Origin: Nitrospira sp. UBA5698
GTDB lineage: Bacteria > Nitrospirota > Nitrospiria > Nitrospirales > Nitrospiraceae
NCBI GenBank assembly: GCA_002420115.1
Contig: DIHK01000041.1
Location: 52,982 to 61,548, forward strand
Length of the DNA: 8,567 bases
Reading direction: 5' to 3'
Shown: piece after piece, positions 1 through 5,687 of the stretch
Numbering within the stretch: the stretch's first letter is position 1
Layout of the letters: the number at the start of each line of letters is the position of its first letter
Translations under genes and position numbers: made by a program
Notes under the pieces: generated by a model
Databases searched by the model: none
The model's input: the letters and a program-made list of their open reading frames with translations, nothing else
What the model was told of the DNA's origin: nothing

Positions 1-20
1 GAGCCCTGTAAGCTAGACAT

Positions 21-2669
21 ATGACATCACCACGCCCCACTCTGTATTTGATCGACGGCAGTGCGTACATCTATCGCGCCTTTTTTGCCCTGCCGGCCCT
101 TAACAACTCCAAAGGCCTCCAGACCAACGCGGTTTATGGATTCATGACCACCCTCCTCAAGATCATTCGCGAACATCGACCCGATGGTCTGGTCGTGGCA
201 TTCGATGAGAAGGGGCCGACACTCCGGCACGAGGAATTCAAAGAGTACAAGGCACAACGCCCACCGATGCCGGACGGGATGAAAGCCCAGATCCCGTACA
301 TTCATCGCGTGGTCGAGGCATTGAATATCCCTGCTGTGAAGCAAGTCGGCTACGAAGCCGATGATCTAATCGGGACCCTAGCTCGCCAAGCAGAACAGGC
401 CGGCCACGATGTCGTCATCGTCACCGGTGATAAAGACATGCTCCAACTCATCACGCCGCATGTGCGCATCTACGATCCGGTGAAAGACAAATGGTCCGGC
501 GATGCGGAATGCATCGCCAAGTTCGGCGTCGAACCAGGACGTGTCGTCGAAATCATGGGATTGATGGGCGACAGCAGCGACAACATCCCTGGAGTAAAAG
601 GCATCGGCGAGAAAACTGCCATGAAACTCATCTCTCAGTTTGGGTCCATCGATGAGCTGCTTCGCCGCCTCGACGAGGTGACACCCACGCGCATCAAGAC
701 CCTTCTGACGGACCAGGCGGACAATGCCAGACTGAGCCGGAAACTCGCGACCATCGACACCCAGAGCCCGGTGGAATTCCATCCTGAATCCTATCGGATC
801 AAGCCACCGCATGACGAACAACTTGCCGAGCTGCTGCGTGAACTCGAGTTCACGTCGCTGCTGAAGAGTCTTCAGCCGTCGCCCAAACAGTCGGAGACGA
901 AAACCCCGGCGCCGTCCATAATTGAAGATGAATCAGCCGCACAGCGGTTTGCTGACAGCTTGCCCCAAAACACTCCGCTCGCCGTGCACTGTCTCTTTGC
1001 AGGACATCCAGGAGTTCATGCCGATCTGAAAGGCCTCGCCCTCTCGAGTGGTGGCCACACCACCTTCGTCCCGATCGACATCCACGCCTATATGCGACCG
1101 ATCATGCCCCTCCTTCACGATCCGCAAAGAACCAAAGTGGCACATGACCTGAAAGCGACCCTCTTAGCCTTGCATCGCCTCGGCGTGACCCTGGCACCAC
1201 CCTATGTCGACACCATGGTTGCGGACTATCTGCTCAATCCCAACCGGCGCGACCACGGCCTTGAAACAATCGCCATGGAGCGATTGGGTGAGCGGTTTGG
1301 ATCAGATAAGGAGCAGCAGGCCCAACCGCAATCGCTCTTTGATGTCGATACCGGATCCCGAGACCACGCGACAGAAGCCGCTTCATGGTTGGTCAAACTC
1401 GAGCCCATCCTGTCAAACCAGTTGACGGAACAGGGAAGCCTGCCCCTCTTTACCGATGTTGAGATGCCACTCATTCCCGTCCTGGCAGACATCGAACGGA
1501 ATGGGTTCTTACTCGATGTTGAAGGGCTACACATATTGGGTAAAGAGCTCGAACGGGAACTCGACCGCATGATGGAAACAATCGCCGGGCTCGCCGGGGG
1601 TGAGTTCAATATTAATTCACCCAAACAGCTGGCCACGGTCCTATTCGAGAAGCTCGGCCTAAAACCCCTGCGGAAGACCAAGACTGGGTATTCCACCGAT
1701 GAAGACACCCTGACGCAACTAGCATCGCAACATGATCTACCTGCACAAATCCTGAGCTACCGCAGTCTCAGCAAACTCAAGTCCACCTATGTTGATGCCC
1801 TTCCGGAACTCGTCAGGCCGGAGACGAAACGCCTCCACACATCGTTGAACCAGACCGTTGCCGCAACTGGACGGCTTTCATCGACTGATCCGAATCTGCA
1901 GAATATCCCCGTCAAAGGCGACTATGGCCTGCGTATTCGTGAAGCCTTCATCGTGCCCAAAGGCCATGAACTGCTCTGCGCCGACTACAGCCAGATCGAG
2001 CCACGTATCCTCGCCCATCTGTCACAAGACCCGAGACTACTCTCAGTCTTTGCCAAGGAAGAAGACATTCACATGGCCACCGCCATGGAAATCTTTGGCC
2101 TCCCCTCCAGTCAGATCACGAGAGACATGCGCCGCGCAGCCAAGACCGTCGTCTTCGGCATCGTCTATGGCATCAGCCCGTTCGGTCTTTCCCAGAATCT
2201 CGGCGTGCCCCAGCCCGAGGCAAAGAAATACATCGAGACGTTCTTTGAGCGGTTTGCCGCCGTACGGGCCTTGATGGATCGCAATATCGCTGAAGGACGA
2301 GAAAAGGGCTACACCACCACCATCCTCGGCCGCCGCCGACCGATTCCTGAATTACAAAGCGGCGATCCCACACAACGAGGTTTCGGTGAGCGCATGGCCG
2401 TAAATAGTCCCATCCAAGGCTCAGCGGCGGACTTGATCAAAGTCGCTATGATCAACGTCCATAAGAAACTTCATGCTGAACTCCCACACGTGAAGATGAT
2501 CCTCCAAGTCCACGATGAATTGATCTTCGAAGTGCCGGATCACGATCTAGAGGAAGCCAAGCGGCTGGTGAAGCAGGAGATGGAAGGCATCGGCAAGCAG
2601 CTCGGCCTATCAGTCCCACTCAAAGTCGATCTGGGCGTCGGCAAAAACTGGCGAGTAGCGCATCCGTAG
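21..2669 (+). CDS. polA: DNA polymerase I with a degenerate proofreading domain
   Basis: This is family A DNA polymerase I (882 aa), a cytoplasmic enzyme that removes RNA primers and fills gaps in lagging-strand replication and excision repair. The N-terminal 5' nuclease shows D12, D114/D115, GDKD (136-139), D184/D187 and the helix-hairpin-helix IPGVKGIGEKTA (about 189-200). The polymerase half has motif A DYSQIEPR (D655, E660), motif B with R704, K708, F712 and Y716, and motif C QVHDE (H831, D832, E833). The middle 3'-5' exonuclease domain is present but its catalytic residues are gone: aligned by eye to E. coli, D355, E357, D424, Y497 and D501 fall on H323, L325, T380, H449 and A453. The length suits a full-length bacterial Pol I. 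The start is fixed by the conserved TLYLIDGSAYIYRAF N-terminus; I see no strong ribosome binding site in the 20 bases before it. No partner gene is visible upstream. Confidence 0.98.
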   Translation: MTSPRPTLYLIDGSAYIYRAFFALPALNNSKGLQTNAVYGFMTTLLKIIREHRPDGLVVAFDEKGPTLRHEEFKEYKAQRPPMPDGMKAQIPYIHRVVEALNIPAVKQVGYEADDLIGTLARQAEQAGHDVVIVTGDKDMLQLITPHVRIYDPVKDKWSGDAECIAKFGVEPGRVVEIMGLMGDSSDNIPGVKGIGEKTAMKLISQFGSIDELLRRLDEVTPTRIKTLLTDQADNARLSRKLATIDTQSPVEFHPESYRIKPPHDEQLAELLRELEFTSLLKSLQPSPKQSETKTPAPSIIEDESAAQRFADSLPQNTPLAVHCLFAGHPGVHADLKGLALSSGGHTTFVPIDIHAYMRPIMPLLHDPQRTKVAHDLKATLLALHRLGVTLAPPYVDTMVADYLLNPNRRDHGLETIAMERLGERFGSDKEQQAQPQSLFDVDTGSRDHATEAASWLVKLEPILSNQLTEQGSLPLFTDVEMPLIPVLADIERNGFLLDVEGLHILGKELERELDRMMETIAGLAGGEFNINSPKQLATVLFEKLGLKPLRKTKTGYSTDEDTLTQLASQHDLPAQILSYRSLSKLKSTYVDALPELVRPETKRLHTSLNQTVAATGRLSSTDPNLQNIPVKGDYGLRIREAFIVPKGHELLCADYSQIEPRILAHLSQDPRLLSVFAKEEDIHMATAMEIFGLPSSQITRDMRRAAKTVVFGIVYGISPFGLSQNLGVPQPEAKKYIETFFERFAAVRALMDRNIAEGREKGYTTTILGRRRPIPELQSGDPTQRGFGERMAVNSPIQGSAADLIKVAMINVHKKLHAELPHVKMILQVHDELIFEVPDHDLEEAKRLVKQEMEGIGKQLGLSVPLKVDLGVGKNWRVAHP

Positions 2670-2713
2670 GCAACCAATAAACCCTCGCACGGCAAGTAGC
2701 CTGCAACCTTTAC

Positions 2714-2736
2714 CCCGCTGACTCTCAATCAGCGGG
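2714..2736. repeat. 8-bp hairpin resembling a tRNA-Lys anticodon arm
   Basis: A perfect 8-bp stem (cccgctga / tcagcggg) encloses the 7-base loop ctctcaa. The inner five pairs and loop have the geometry of a tRNA anticodon arm. From memory, gctgactcttaatcagcggg is typical of tRNA-Lys(CUU), and this copy differs by one T-to-C change in the loop. No complete cloverleaf can be folded around it: the D arm and acceptor stem are absent. It lies 44 bases past the polA stop, but no T-run follows, so a role as the polA terminator is less convincing. Confidence 0.6.
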
Positions 2737-2750
2737 TCACTAGCTGGTTT
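2720..2750 (+). repeat. tRNA-Lys-like direct repeat, left copy (att-like)
   Basis: This 31-bp stretch matches 3579-3609 at 26 of 31 positions with no gaps. Both begin gactct(c/t)aatcagcgggt and end tggttt. They resemble the anticodon loop to T-arm portion of tRNA-Lys(CUU), a part of tRNA genes used as attachment sites by tyrosine recombinases. No complete tRNA or integrase gene is present at either copy. I infer an attachment-site remnant. Confidence 0.55.
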
Positions 2751-2792
2751 GCATTTGCCTGTGAGGCTGATAATCTCGTGACGGTGTGAGAA

Positions 2793-2815
2793 GCATAAGG
2801 GAATGTCCCTTGTGC
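2793..2815. repeat. 10-bp inverted repeat (hairpin)
   Basis: gcataaggga and tcccttgtgc pair over 10 positions (one G-T wobble) around a 3-base atg loop. It lies in the 292-bp gap between polA and the next gene. It is not followed by a T-run, so it is not a classical terminator. It could be a protein-binding site or a structured RNA leader element. Function unknown. Confidence 0.5.
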
Positions 2816-2830
2816 CACGTGCTGAACTTA

Positions 2831-2858
2831 CTGACCAGGTCATGAACGTGTGTACAAT
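2831..2858 (+). promoter_or_regulatory. Candidate sigma70-type promoter for the 2962 gene
   Basis: ctgacc (2831-2836, 4/6 to TTGACA) and tacaat (2853-2858, 5/6 to TATAAT) are 16 bp apart. This would give a leader of roughly 95 bases before the ATG at 2962. The call is by consensus matching only. An alternative AT-rich stretch, tatatag near 2931, lacks a correctly spaced -35 box. Confidence 0.35.
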
Positions 2859-2961
2859 GCAGACTTGGGGAAAGCTCTATTTATAGGCCTTTCAAGAGAT
2901 AGAACACGCACTATTTGATGGTCGGCTCAGTATATAGTCCTTCGTTCTCTTCAGGTGAATT

Positions 2962-3435
2962 ATGGATTTCCTCCAAACCGTTCCGGGATTAAAAGCGATA
3001 TGGAATTTTGTCCAATCTCGCCTGGGGCTGAACCGCGAACACGATGTTGCAATTTTTAAGAAACTAGACGCCATAGCCGATGAGCCTCGCATTGATAAGA
3101 TCCTTAACTTCAATATCTACACAAGTTACTTTCACATTGAGGAAGATGAAGTACTTCAGGATTTCATTAATGCACTTCAAAGAATTGAAAACGAATATTT
3201 GCAATCGGTGGTCCGACTGAGAGCAGAGGAACTTGCATGGGAGTTAGGAAAGTTGTTGGATCACGTCCGAGCGACATTTTGGAAAGTACCTGCTGGACAT
3301 CTAAAGTTTCGTCCAGATCCAATAGCTCATGAAGTTTATGAGGCTGAGTGGAAAGAATTGAAGGAAAGACTTGAAAAATCGTGGAACGCTTACAAAGCGT
3401 ATCGCTCCACGGTAAAAATAAGACTCCGAGTATGA
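2962..3435 (+). CDS. Unrecognised helical protein in a low-GC island
   Basis: A 157-aa protein I cannot assign to a named family. It looks all-alpha, charged and soluble, with no signal peptide, membrane segment or cysteine. It opens with a hydrophobic/aromatic helix (residues 4-23), then an H27-D28 followed by IFKKLDAI, and its C-terminal 30 residues are a basic amphipathic helix. The general look (HD-x-x-IFKKLD near the start, long helices after) resembles small hypothetical proteins I recall from accessory or mobile regions; that is memory, not a match. aggtga at 2953-2958 sits three bases before ATG, a short-spaced but good Shine-Dalgarno. Hand counting 3001-3360 gives about 42% GC, well below polA. 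It is the only gene between the two tRNA-like repeats, which suggests transferred cargo. A 112-residue open frame on the other strand (3167-3505) overlaps it, but I consider that a shadow. Confidence 0.72.
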   Translation: MDFLQTVPGLKAIWNFVQSRLGLNREHDVAIFKKLDAIADEPRIDKILNFNIYTSYFHIEEDEVLQDFINALQRIENEYLQSVVRLRAEELAWELGKLLDHVRATFWKVPAGHLKFRPDPIAHEVYEAEWKELKERLEKSWNAYKAYRSTVKIRLRV

Positions 3436-3446
3436 GTGTAGGGAAT

Positions 3447-3466
3447 TGGTGCCAAGCTGGTGCCAA
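3447..3466. repeat. Two tggtgccaa direct repeats, 11 bp apart
   Basis: The 9-mer tggtgccaa occurs at 3447-3455 and again at 3458-3466. The two copies start 11 bp apart, about one helical turn, so they would lie on the same face of the DNA. They lie 11 bp past the stop of the 2962 gene, inside the segment bounded by the tRNA-like repeats. They could be recombinase arm-type sites or a repressor iteron pair; nothing in the window names the protein. Confidence 0.5.
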
Positions 3467-3488
3467 AAGCACTGAACTAAGCAAACTT

Positions 3489-3514
3489 GGATGAGGTGTT
3501 TTCATTCCTCATCC
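3489..3514 (+). terminator. Hairpin after the 2962 gene, possible terminator
   Basis: ggatgagg (3489-3496) and cctcatcc (3507-3514) form a perfect 8-bp stem with a 10-base T-rich loop. It lies 53 bases past the stop codon of the 2962 gene. No T-tract follows, so rho-independent termination would be weak. Confidence 0.3.
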
Positions 3515-3578
3515 TCGGAAACTGGTGAAAATTGGTTGTCTTGGGTATCCTGAGTGTTCTCAGGTTGGAGAGGGGCGG

Positions 3579-3609
3579 GACTCTTAATCAGCGGGTTGCT
3601 CGTTGGTTT
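3579..3609 (+). repeat. tRNA-Lys-like direct repeat, right copy (att-like)
   Basis: Partner of 2720-2750 (26/31 identical, same orientation). This copy keeps gactcttaatcagcgggt, including the cttaa of a CUU anticodon loop, so it is closer to a true tRNA-Lys(CUU) here than the left copy. The sequence after it (to about 3620) only vaguely resembles a T arm, and no acceptor stem can be closed, so this is a fragment and not a working tRNA. The copies start 859 bp apart. Confidence 0.55.
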
Positions 3610-3721
3610 CTCCCGCTGGGATCTGATCGTGGATCGTGCATCAGGCTCCCATCATCCCTGCGATCCATCATTTTTGCATAAGTGCTGGCCTCCATGAGCT
3701 AGATCCACAGAAGAACCAGCC

Positions 3722-3750
3722 TTGACGGCACCTTCCCTGATTGCTATCAC
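3722..3750 (+). promoter_or_regulatory. Promoter of the antitoxin gene
   Basis: ttgacg (3722-3727, 5/6 to the -35 consensus) and tatcac (3745-3750, 4/6 to the -10 consensus) are separated by exactly 17 bp. tgc directly precedes the -10, making it an extended -10 element. Transcription would start near 3757, about 20 bases before the ATG. Antitoxins of this class usually repress their own promoter, but I see no clear operator palindrome. Confidence 0.55.
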
Positions 3751-3776
3751 TGAACATAACCGACAAGAGGAGCTTC

Positions 3777-4010
3777 ATGGCACAAGTGCTCATCCGAGAG
3801 TTATCTGATCAGATCGTCAAACGGCTGAAAAATCGCGCGAAAGAACATGGTCGGTCGTTGCAAGCGGAAGTGAAAATAATTCTTGAAGAAGCAGTACCGG
3901 ACTATGAGCAAGCCCGGAAGCGAATTCATACACTGCGAAACAAACTCAAGCGATCCGGCAAAACGTTCAGCGACAGCGCCGATCTGATCCGAGAGGACCG
4001 TGATCGGTGA
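3777..4010 (+). CDS. FitA/VapB-like ribbon-helix-helix antitoxin
   Basis: A 77-aa antitoxin of the FitA-like ribbon-helix-helix class. Family knowledge: the N-terminus forms a dimer that binds its own promoter, and the C-terminal tail wraps around and blocks a PIN-domain RNase toxin. The N-terminal strand AQVLIREL (2-9), the helix DQIVKRLKNRAKEHG (11-25) and RSLQAEVKIILEEA (26-39) are the typical FitA pattern. The tail TFSDSADLIREDRDR (63-77) matches the toxin-binding end of such antitoxins as I remember them. The frame is open from 3741, but ATG at 3777 is chosen: agaggag (3766-3772) sits four bases before it, and MAQVLIREL is the normal family start. The stop overlaps the GTG of the toxin gene (gtga), the usual coupling, but that toxin is broken. 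It therefore looks like an orphan antitoxin. Confidence 0.88.
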   Translation: MAQVLIRELSDQIVKRLKNRAKEHGRSLQAEVKIILEEAVPDYEQARKRIHTLRNKLKRSGKTFSDSADLIREDRDR

Positions 4011-4179
4011 GACGCTATGTCGTCGATGCCAGTGAGGCGATCAAGTAGTTTAGCCCATGATATGGTCCTGAGCTGGAGCGGACACCCTTCCCTGCGCTCC
4101 TAGCACTGCATAGCGATGCATCGAGTTCCAGCGCGATGCTCGGCCATCGAAACGATCCTTCTATGCGGATGTCCTCTCA
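4007..4179 (+). pseudogene. Decayed PIN-domain (VapC/FitB) toxin
   Basis: GTG at 4007 overlaps the antitoxin stop by two bases and reads VRRYVVDASEAIK before TAG at 4046. Intact PIN toxins of this type begin, from memory, with RRYVVDASVAIKW; the D of VDAS is the first metal-binding acid of the RNase site. The stop is one base from TGG, so the conserved Trp appears to have become TAG. A second in-frame TGA follows at 4058. A full PIN protein is about 130-140 aa, but only about 170 bases remain before the next gene, so there must also be a deletion. The 3' part (cgatccttctatgcggat, 4153-4170) reads RSFYAD in another frame, which may be the C-terminal end of such a toxin; that is tentative. The right boundary is arbitrary. 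Confidence 0.65.
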
Positions 4180-4497
4180 ATGAAAAGAGTCTTCGTCTCC
4201 CAGCATTTATTCGAAGTCGAAATGCGCAAGGAGCGCCTTGAGCAGGCAGGCATCTCATGCACGATCAAGAATCAGCGGTCTTCTGGGCTGGCTGGAGAAA
4301 TTCCCTTTACTGAAGTTTTCCCTGAACTGTGGGTCATCCAAGACGAAGACGCCTATCGGGCACGACAAGTACTCGACGAAGAGCTGATTACGCAGCCCTC
4401 AAACTCAGGCGCTTGGGTCTGCACCGGCTGTGGCGAACAGCACGAGCGTCAATTTTCTGAATGTTGGAGGTGTGGACAAGCCAGCGCAGTACCATGA
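4180..4497 (+). CDS. DUF2007-like protein with C-terminal zinc ribbon
   Basis: A 105-aa cytoplasmic protein. Residues 1-70 fit the DUF2007 family (putative signal-transducing protein; function not established): the opening MKRVFVSQHLFEVEMRKERLEQAGISC gives a strand, a helix and the AGI turn at 23-25, then ELWVIQDEDAYRARQVLDE (49-67) gives the second strand-helix pair. This is a ferredoxin-like half-fold seen in many small bacterial proteins. Residues 79-99 add a four-cysteine ribbon: C81-x2-C84 and C95-x2-C98, likely to bind one Zn(II). The ATG at 4180 is chosen because DUF2007 proteins start at this point; no strong Shine-Dalgarno precedes it, although the frame is open back to 4114. It converges with the next gene across 28 bases. 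What it senses or binds is unknown. Confidence 0.75.
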   Translation: MKRVFVSQHLFEVEMRKERLEQAGISCTIKNQRSSGLAGEIPFTEVFPELWVIQDEDAYRARQVLDEELITQPSNSGAWVCTGCGEQHERQFSECWRCGQASAVP

Positions 4498-4525
4498 TTC
4501 AGCCAACCGGCATGCGCATACGTCA

Positions 4526-4948
4526 TTACTTTTTCCCGCACACAAATTTCCATACTGACTGCGCGAGTGTCCCTCGGGTGATGGGCACCCAGCTTGACTC
4601 ACCTGATTTCTTGTAGATCGACTGACCGGTCCCCATATTTCCAGCAAATCGCTCAATCGCCACAAGACGAAACCGTTCTTTAGAACAATCGTGCTCCTCC
4701 TGATTGCGAGTGGATAAGAACGTGCTCAGCCCTCTGGCGTTGGCGACCTTGAGATCATCTAAAACCAGGGCCCTCACGATTACCCCGTTTCGGCTGATGC
4801 TCTCCGAATCGACGTAGATTGCATCCTTCTCGTTACGATCGACCAACAGCCACTCCGCACACACAGCTGCTACACACCACAACTGAAGAGCCCCCAATGC
4901 GAGAAGAATACCAGGAGATGTCCGAAAAGAACTACGAGCGGACGGCAT
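4526..4948 (-). CDS. Secreted surface-adhesin-E-like protein
   Basis: A 140-aa exported protein. A basic N-terminus and the hydrophobic core ILLALGALQLWCVAAV (14-29) form a Sec signal peptide with likely cleavage after VCA31, leaving EWLLVDRNEKDAIYVD. The mature part resembles the surface-adhesin protein E family: an opening W, YVD (45-47), SRNG (52-55), LDDLK, a Y/F-L-S-T-x-N-x-E-E-x-D-C stretch ending at C88, GNMGTG (103-108), and the terminal VWKFVC with C137. C88 and C137 could form a disulfide. Haemophilus protein E binds host proteins, but in environmental bacteria the role of such paralogues is unknown. The frame is open to 5029. I chose ATG at 4948 because the signal peptide then starts normally and gggtgag lies seven bases before it; the upstream part is Arg/Cys-rich and unlike a leader. 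Confidence 0.8.
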   Translation of the reverse strand: MPSARSSFRTSPGILLALGALQLWCVAAVCAEWLLVDRNEKDAIYVDSESISRNGVIVRALVLDDLKVANARGLSTFLSTRNQEEHDCSKERFRLVAIERFAGNMGTGQSIYKKSGESSWVPITRGTLAQSVWKFVCGKK

Positions 4949-5030
4949 ACACAATCTCACCCTACACATATTGGAACGACACCACGAAGAAACGTGGCGC
5001 CAACGGAAGCGGCACCCACTGACAGACATG

Positions 5031-5047
5031 CCGTGTGGAGAACACGG
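5031..5047 (-). terminator. Small hairpin after the 5058 gene
   Basis: ccgtgt and acacgg form a perfect 6-bp stem with a 5-base loop. It begins 10 bases past the stop of the minus-strand gene ending at 5058. No T-run follows in that direction, so any terminator activity would be weak, and transcription may run on into the adhesin-E-like gene. Confidence 0.25.
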
Positions 5048-5057
5048 GAATTCGTCG

Positions 5058-5315
5058 TCACTCAGATGGTGGCTTCATGCCGAGCTCTTCGACCCGTTTC
5101 AAGCAATCGTTGAATCCCTGCCGACGTTGGACAAATGACCAAAATAGCTTGTACCGATTCAGCATGTCCAACTGTTGCACATGTTCATCGCATGTCTTCT
5201 GTTTCCAGGGCTCTACATTGTCCGGCGGTGCGGTGACGACCCATGCTCCCCCAACCAAGGCCGAGACGAGCAGGACCGTACTACCGACGACTATCACTCC
5301 TGTCTTGACGCTCAT
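5058..5315 (-). CDS. Small membrane-anchored protein, unrecognised
   Basis: An 85-aa protein of no family I recognise. A short basic start (MSVKTG) leads into one hydrophobic segment, about residues 6-28 (VIVVGSTVLLVSALVGGAWVV), followed by TAPPDN. This is either a single-pass inner-membrane anchor or an uncleaved signal. The remaining 55 residues are soluble, helix-prone and rich in charged and aromatic residues, with cysteines at C42 and C71 that could pair if exported. The frame extends to 5357, but ATG at 5315 is chosen because gaggga stands four bases before it and the charge pattern then suits a membrane anchor. It reads in the same direction as tRNA-Leu upstream (79 bases away) and the adhesin-E-like gene downstream (109 bases away), so shared transcription is possible. 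Confidence 0.65.
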   Translation of the reverse strand: MSVKTGVIVVGSTVLLVSALVGGAWVVTAPPDNVEPWKQKTCDEHVQQLDMLNRYKLFWSFVQRRQGFNDCLKRVEELGMKPPSE

Positions 5316-5394
5316 GAATCCCTCATTCAGTACGTTGAACATCGAAGGGCCAGCCACCCCCCTTCAGGGGCGAACCCTGCCCGTTGCATTACTC

Positions 5395-5484
5395 TGGTGC
5401 CGGAGACCGGGATCGAACCGGTACGGGCCTTTTGAGCCCGAGGGATTTTAAGTCCCTTGCGTCTGCCTATTCCGCCACTCCGGC
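5395..5484 (-). tRNA. tRNA-Leu(UAA)
   Basis: The minus strand folds into a complete class II tRNA of 90 nt. The acceptor stem GCCGGAG pairs with CTCCGGC over 7 bp, followed by discriminator A and an encoded CCA at 5397-5395. The anticodon arm AGGGA/TCCCT holds the loop CTTAAAA with anticodon TAA, which reads leucine UUA and UUG. A long variable arm (GGGCTC AAAA GGCCCG) and the T arm ACCGG-TTCGATC-CCGGT are typical of leucine tRNAs. The D arm is GCG...CGC. Confidence 0.97.
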
Positions 5485-5493
5485 GAAGGGCGG

Positions 5494-5502
5494 ATTTTAA
5501 CA
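5494..5502 (-). promoter_or_regulatory. Extended -10 promoter of tRNA-Leu
   Basis: Read on the minus strand, the sequence is tgtTAAAAT: an extended -10 with 5/6 matches to TATAAT. The predicted start at about 5487 is only a few bases before the mature 5' end at 5484. I see no good -35 hexamer 17 bp upstream. Confidence 0.45.
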
Positions 5503-5567
5503 TAGCCATAAGGCAGCCCACAGCCACTTTCTCGTTGCCTTTTCATACCAGGGCCTGACCCACTCCG

Positions 5568-5596
5568 TTGACCAAGAACCCCGAAACCAATATGGA
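5568..5596 (+). promoter_or_regulatory. Candidate promoter of the barrel-SBP-heme operon
   Basis: ttgacc (5568-5573, 5/6 to -35) and tatgga (5591-5596, 3/6 to -10) are exactly 17 bp apart. This would give a leader of roughly 85 bases to the TTG start at 5688. The -35 is good and the -10 is poor, which would fit a promoter needing an activator; that is inference. It is divergent from the tRNA-Leu promoter. Confidence 0.4.
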
Positions 5597-5687
5597 CCTT
5601 CGACAAACCATCCCGAGGCTAAGGTAGAATGTGGCGGATGAGCAACGCGACACTCTTGGAACGAAGTGTCTGGAAAGAGGTGGTCCG

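Larger units (their letters stand above)
3436..3776. other. 340-bp gene-free stretch with repeats
   Basis: I see no convincing gene between the 2962 gene and the antitoxin start. The stretch holds the tggtgccaa pair, the hairpin at 3489-3514, a smaller perfect hairpin at 3549-3564 (cctgag / ctcagg, 4-base loop), the second tRNA-Lys-like repeat at 3579-3609 and the antitoxin promoter. A short open frame starting at 3422 and stopping at 3473 could be the decayed 3' end of another gene but is too short to identify. From about 3610 to 3720 I see nothing recognisable. Confidence 0.6.

Noticed and set aside
1226..1708. 160-residue open frame on the minus strand inside polA
   Set aside because: It is a shadow of polA: Ser/Arg-rich, no recognisable domain, and polA is unmistakable in the other frame.
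2714..2760. A complete tRNA-Lys gene
   Set aside because: Only the anticodon arm and a worn variable/T region can be seen; there is no D arm or acceptor stem on either side, so it is a fragment.
3422..3475. Remnant C-terminus of an integrase reading ELVPSWCQKH before a stop
   Set aside because: The frame is only about 17 codons long and two other frames also run through the tggtgccaa repeats; I cannot support an integrase from this.
3167..3505. 112-residue open frame on the minus strand over the 2962 gene
   Set aside because: It overlaps a gene with a clear ribosome binding site; its translation has no coherent domain and I see no start signal for it.
4819..5022. Plus-strand 67-residue open frame opposite the adhesin-E-like gene
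   Set aside because: Low-complexity Thr/Arg/Pro-rich translation, complementary to a well-supported secreted protein and its upstream region.
5344..5386. Terminator for tRNA-Leu in the C/G-rich run downstream of it
   Set aside because: Stems of only 4-5 bp can be drawn and no T-run follows on the minus strand.
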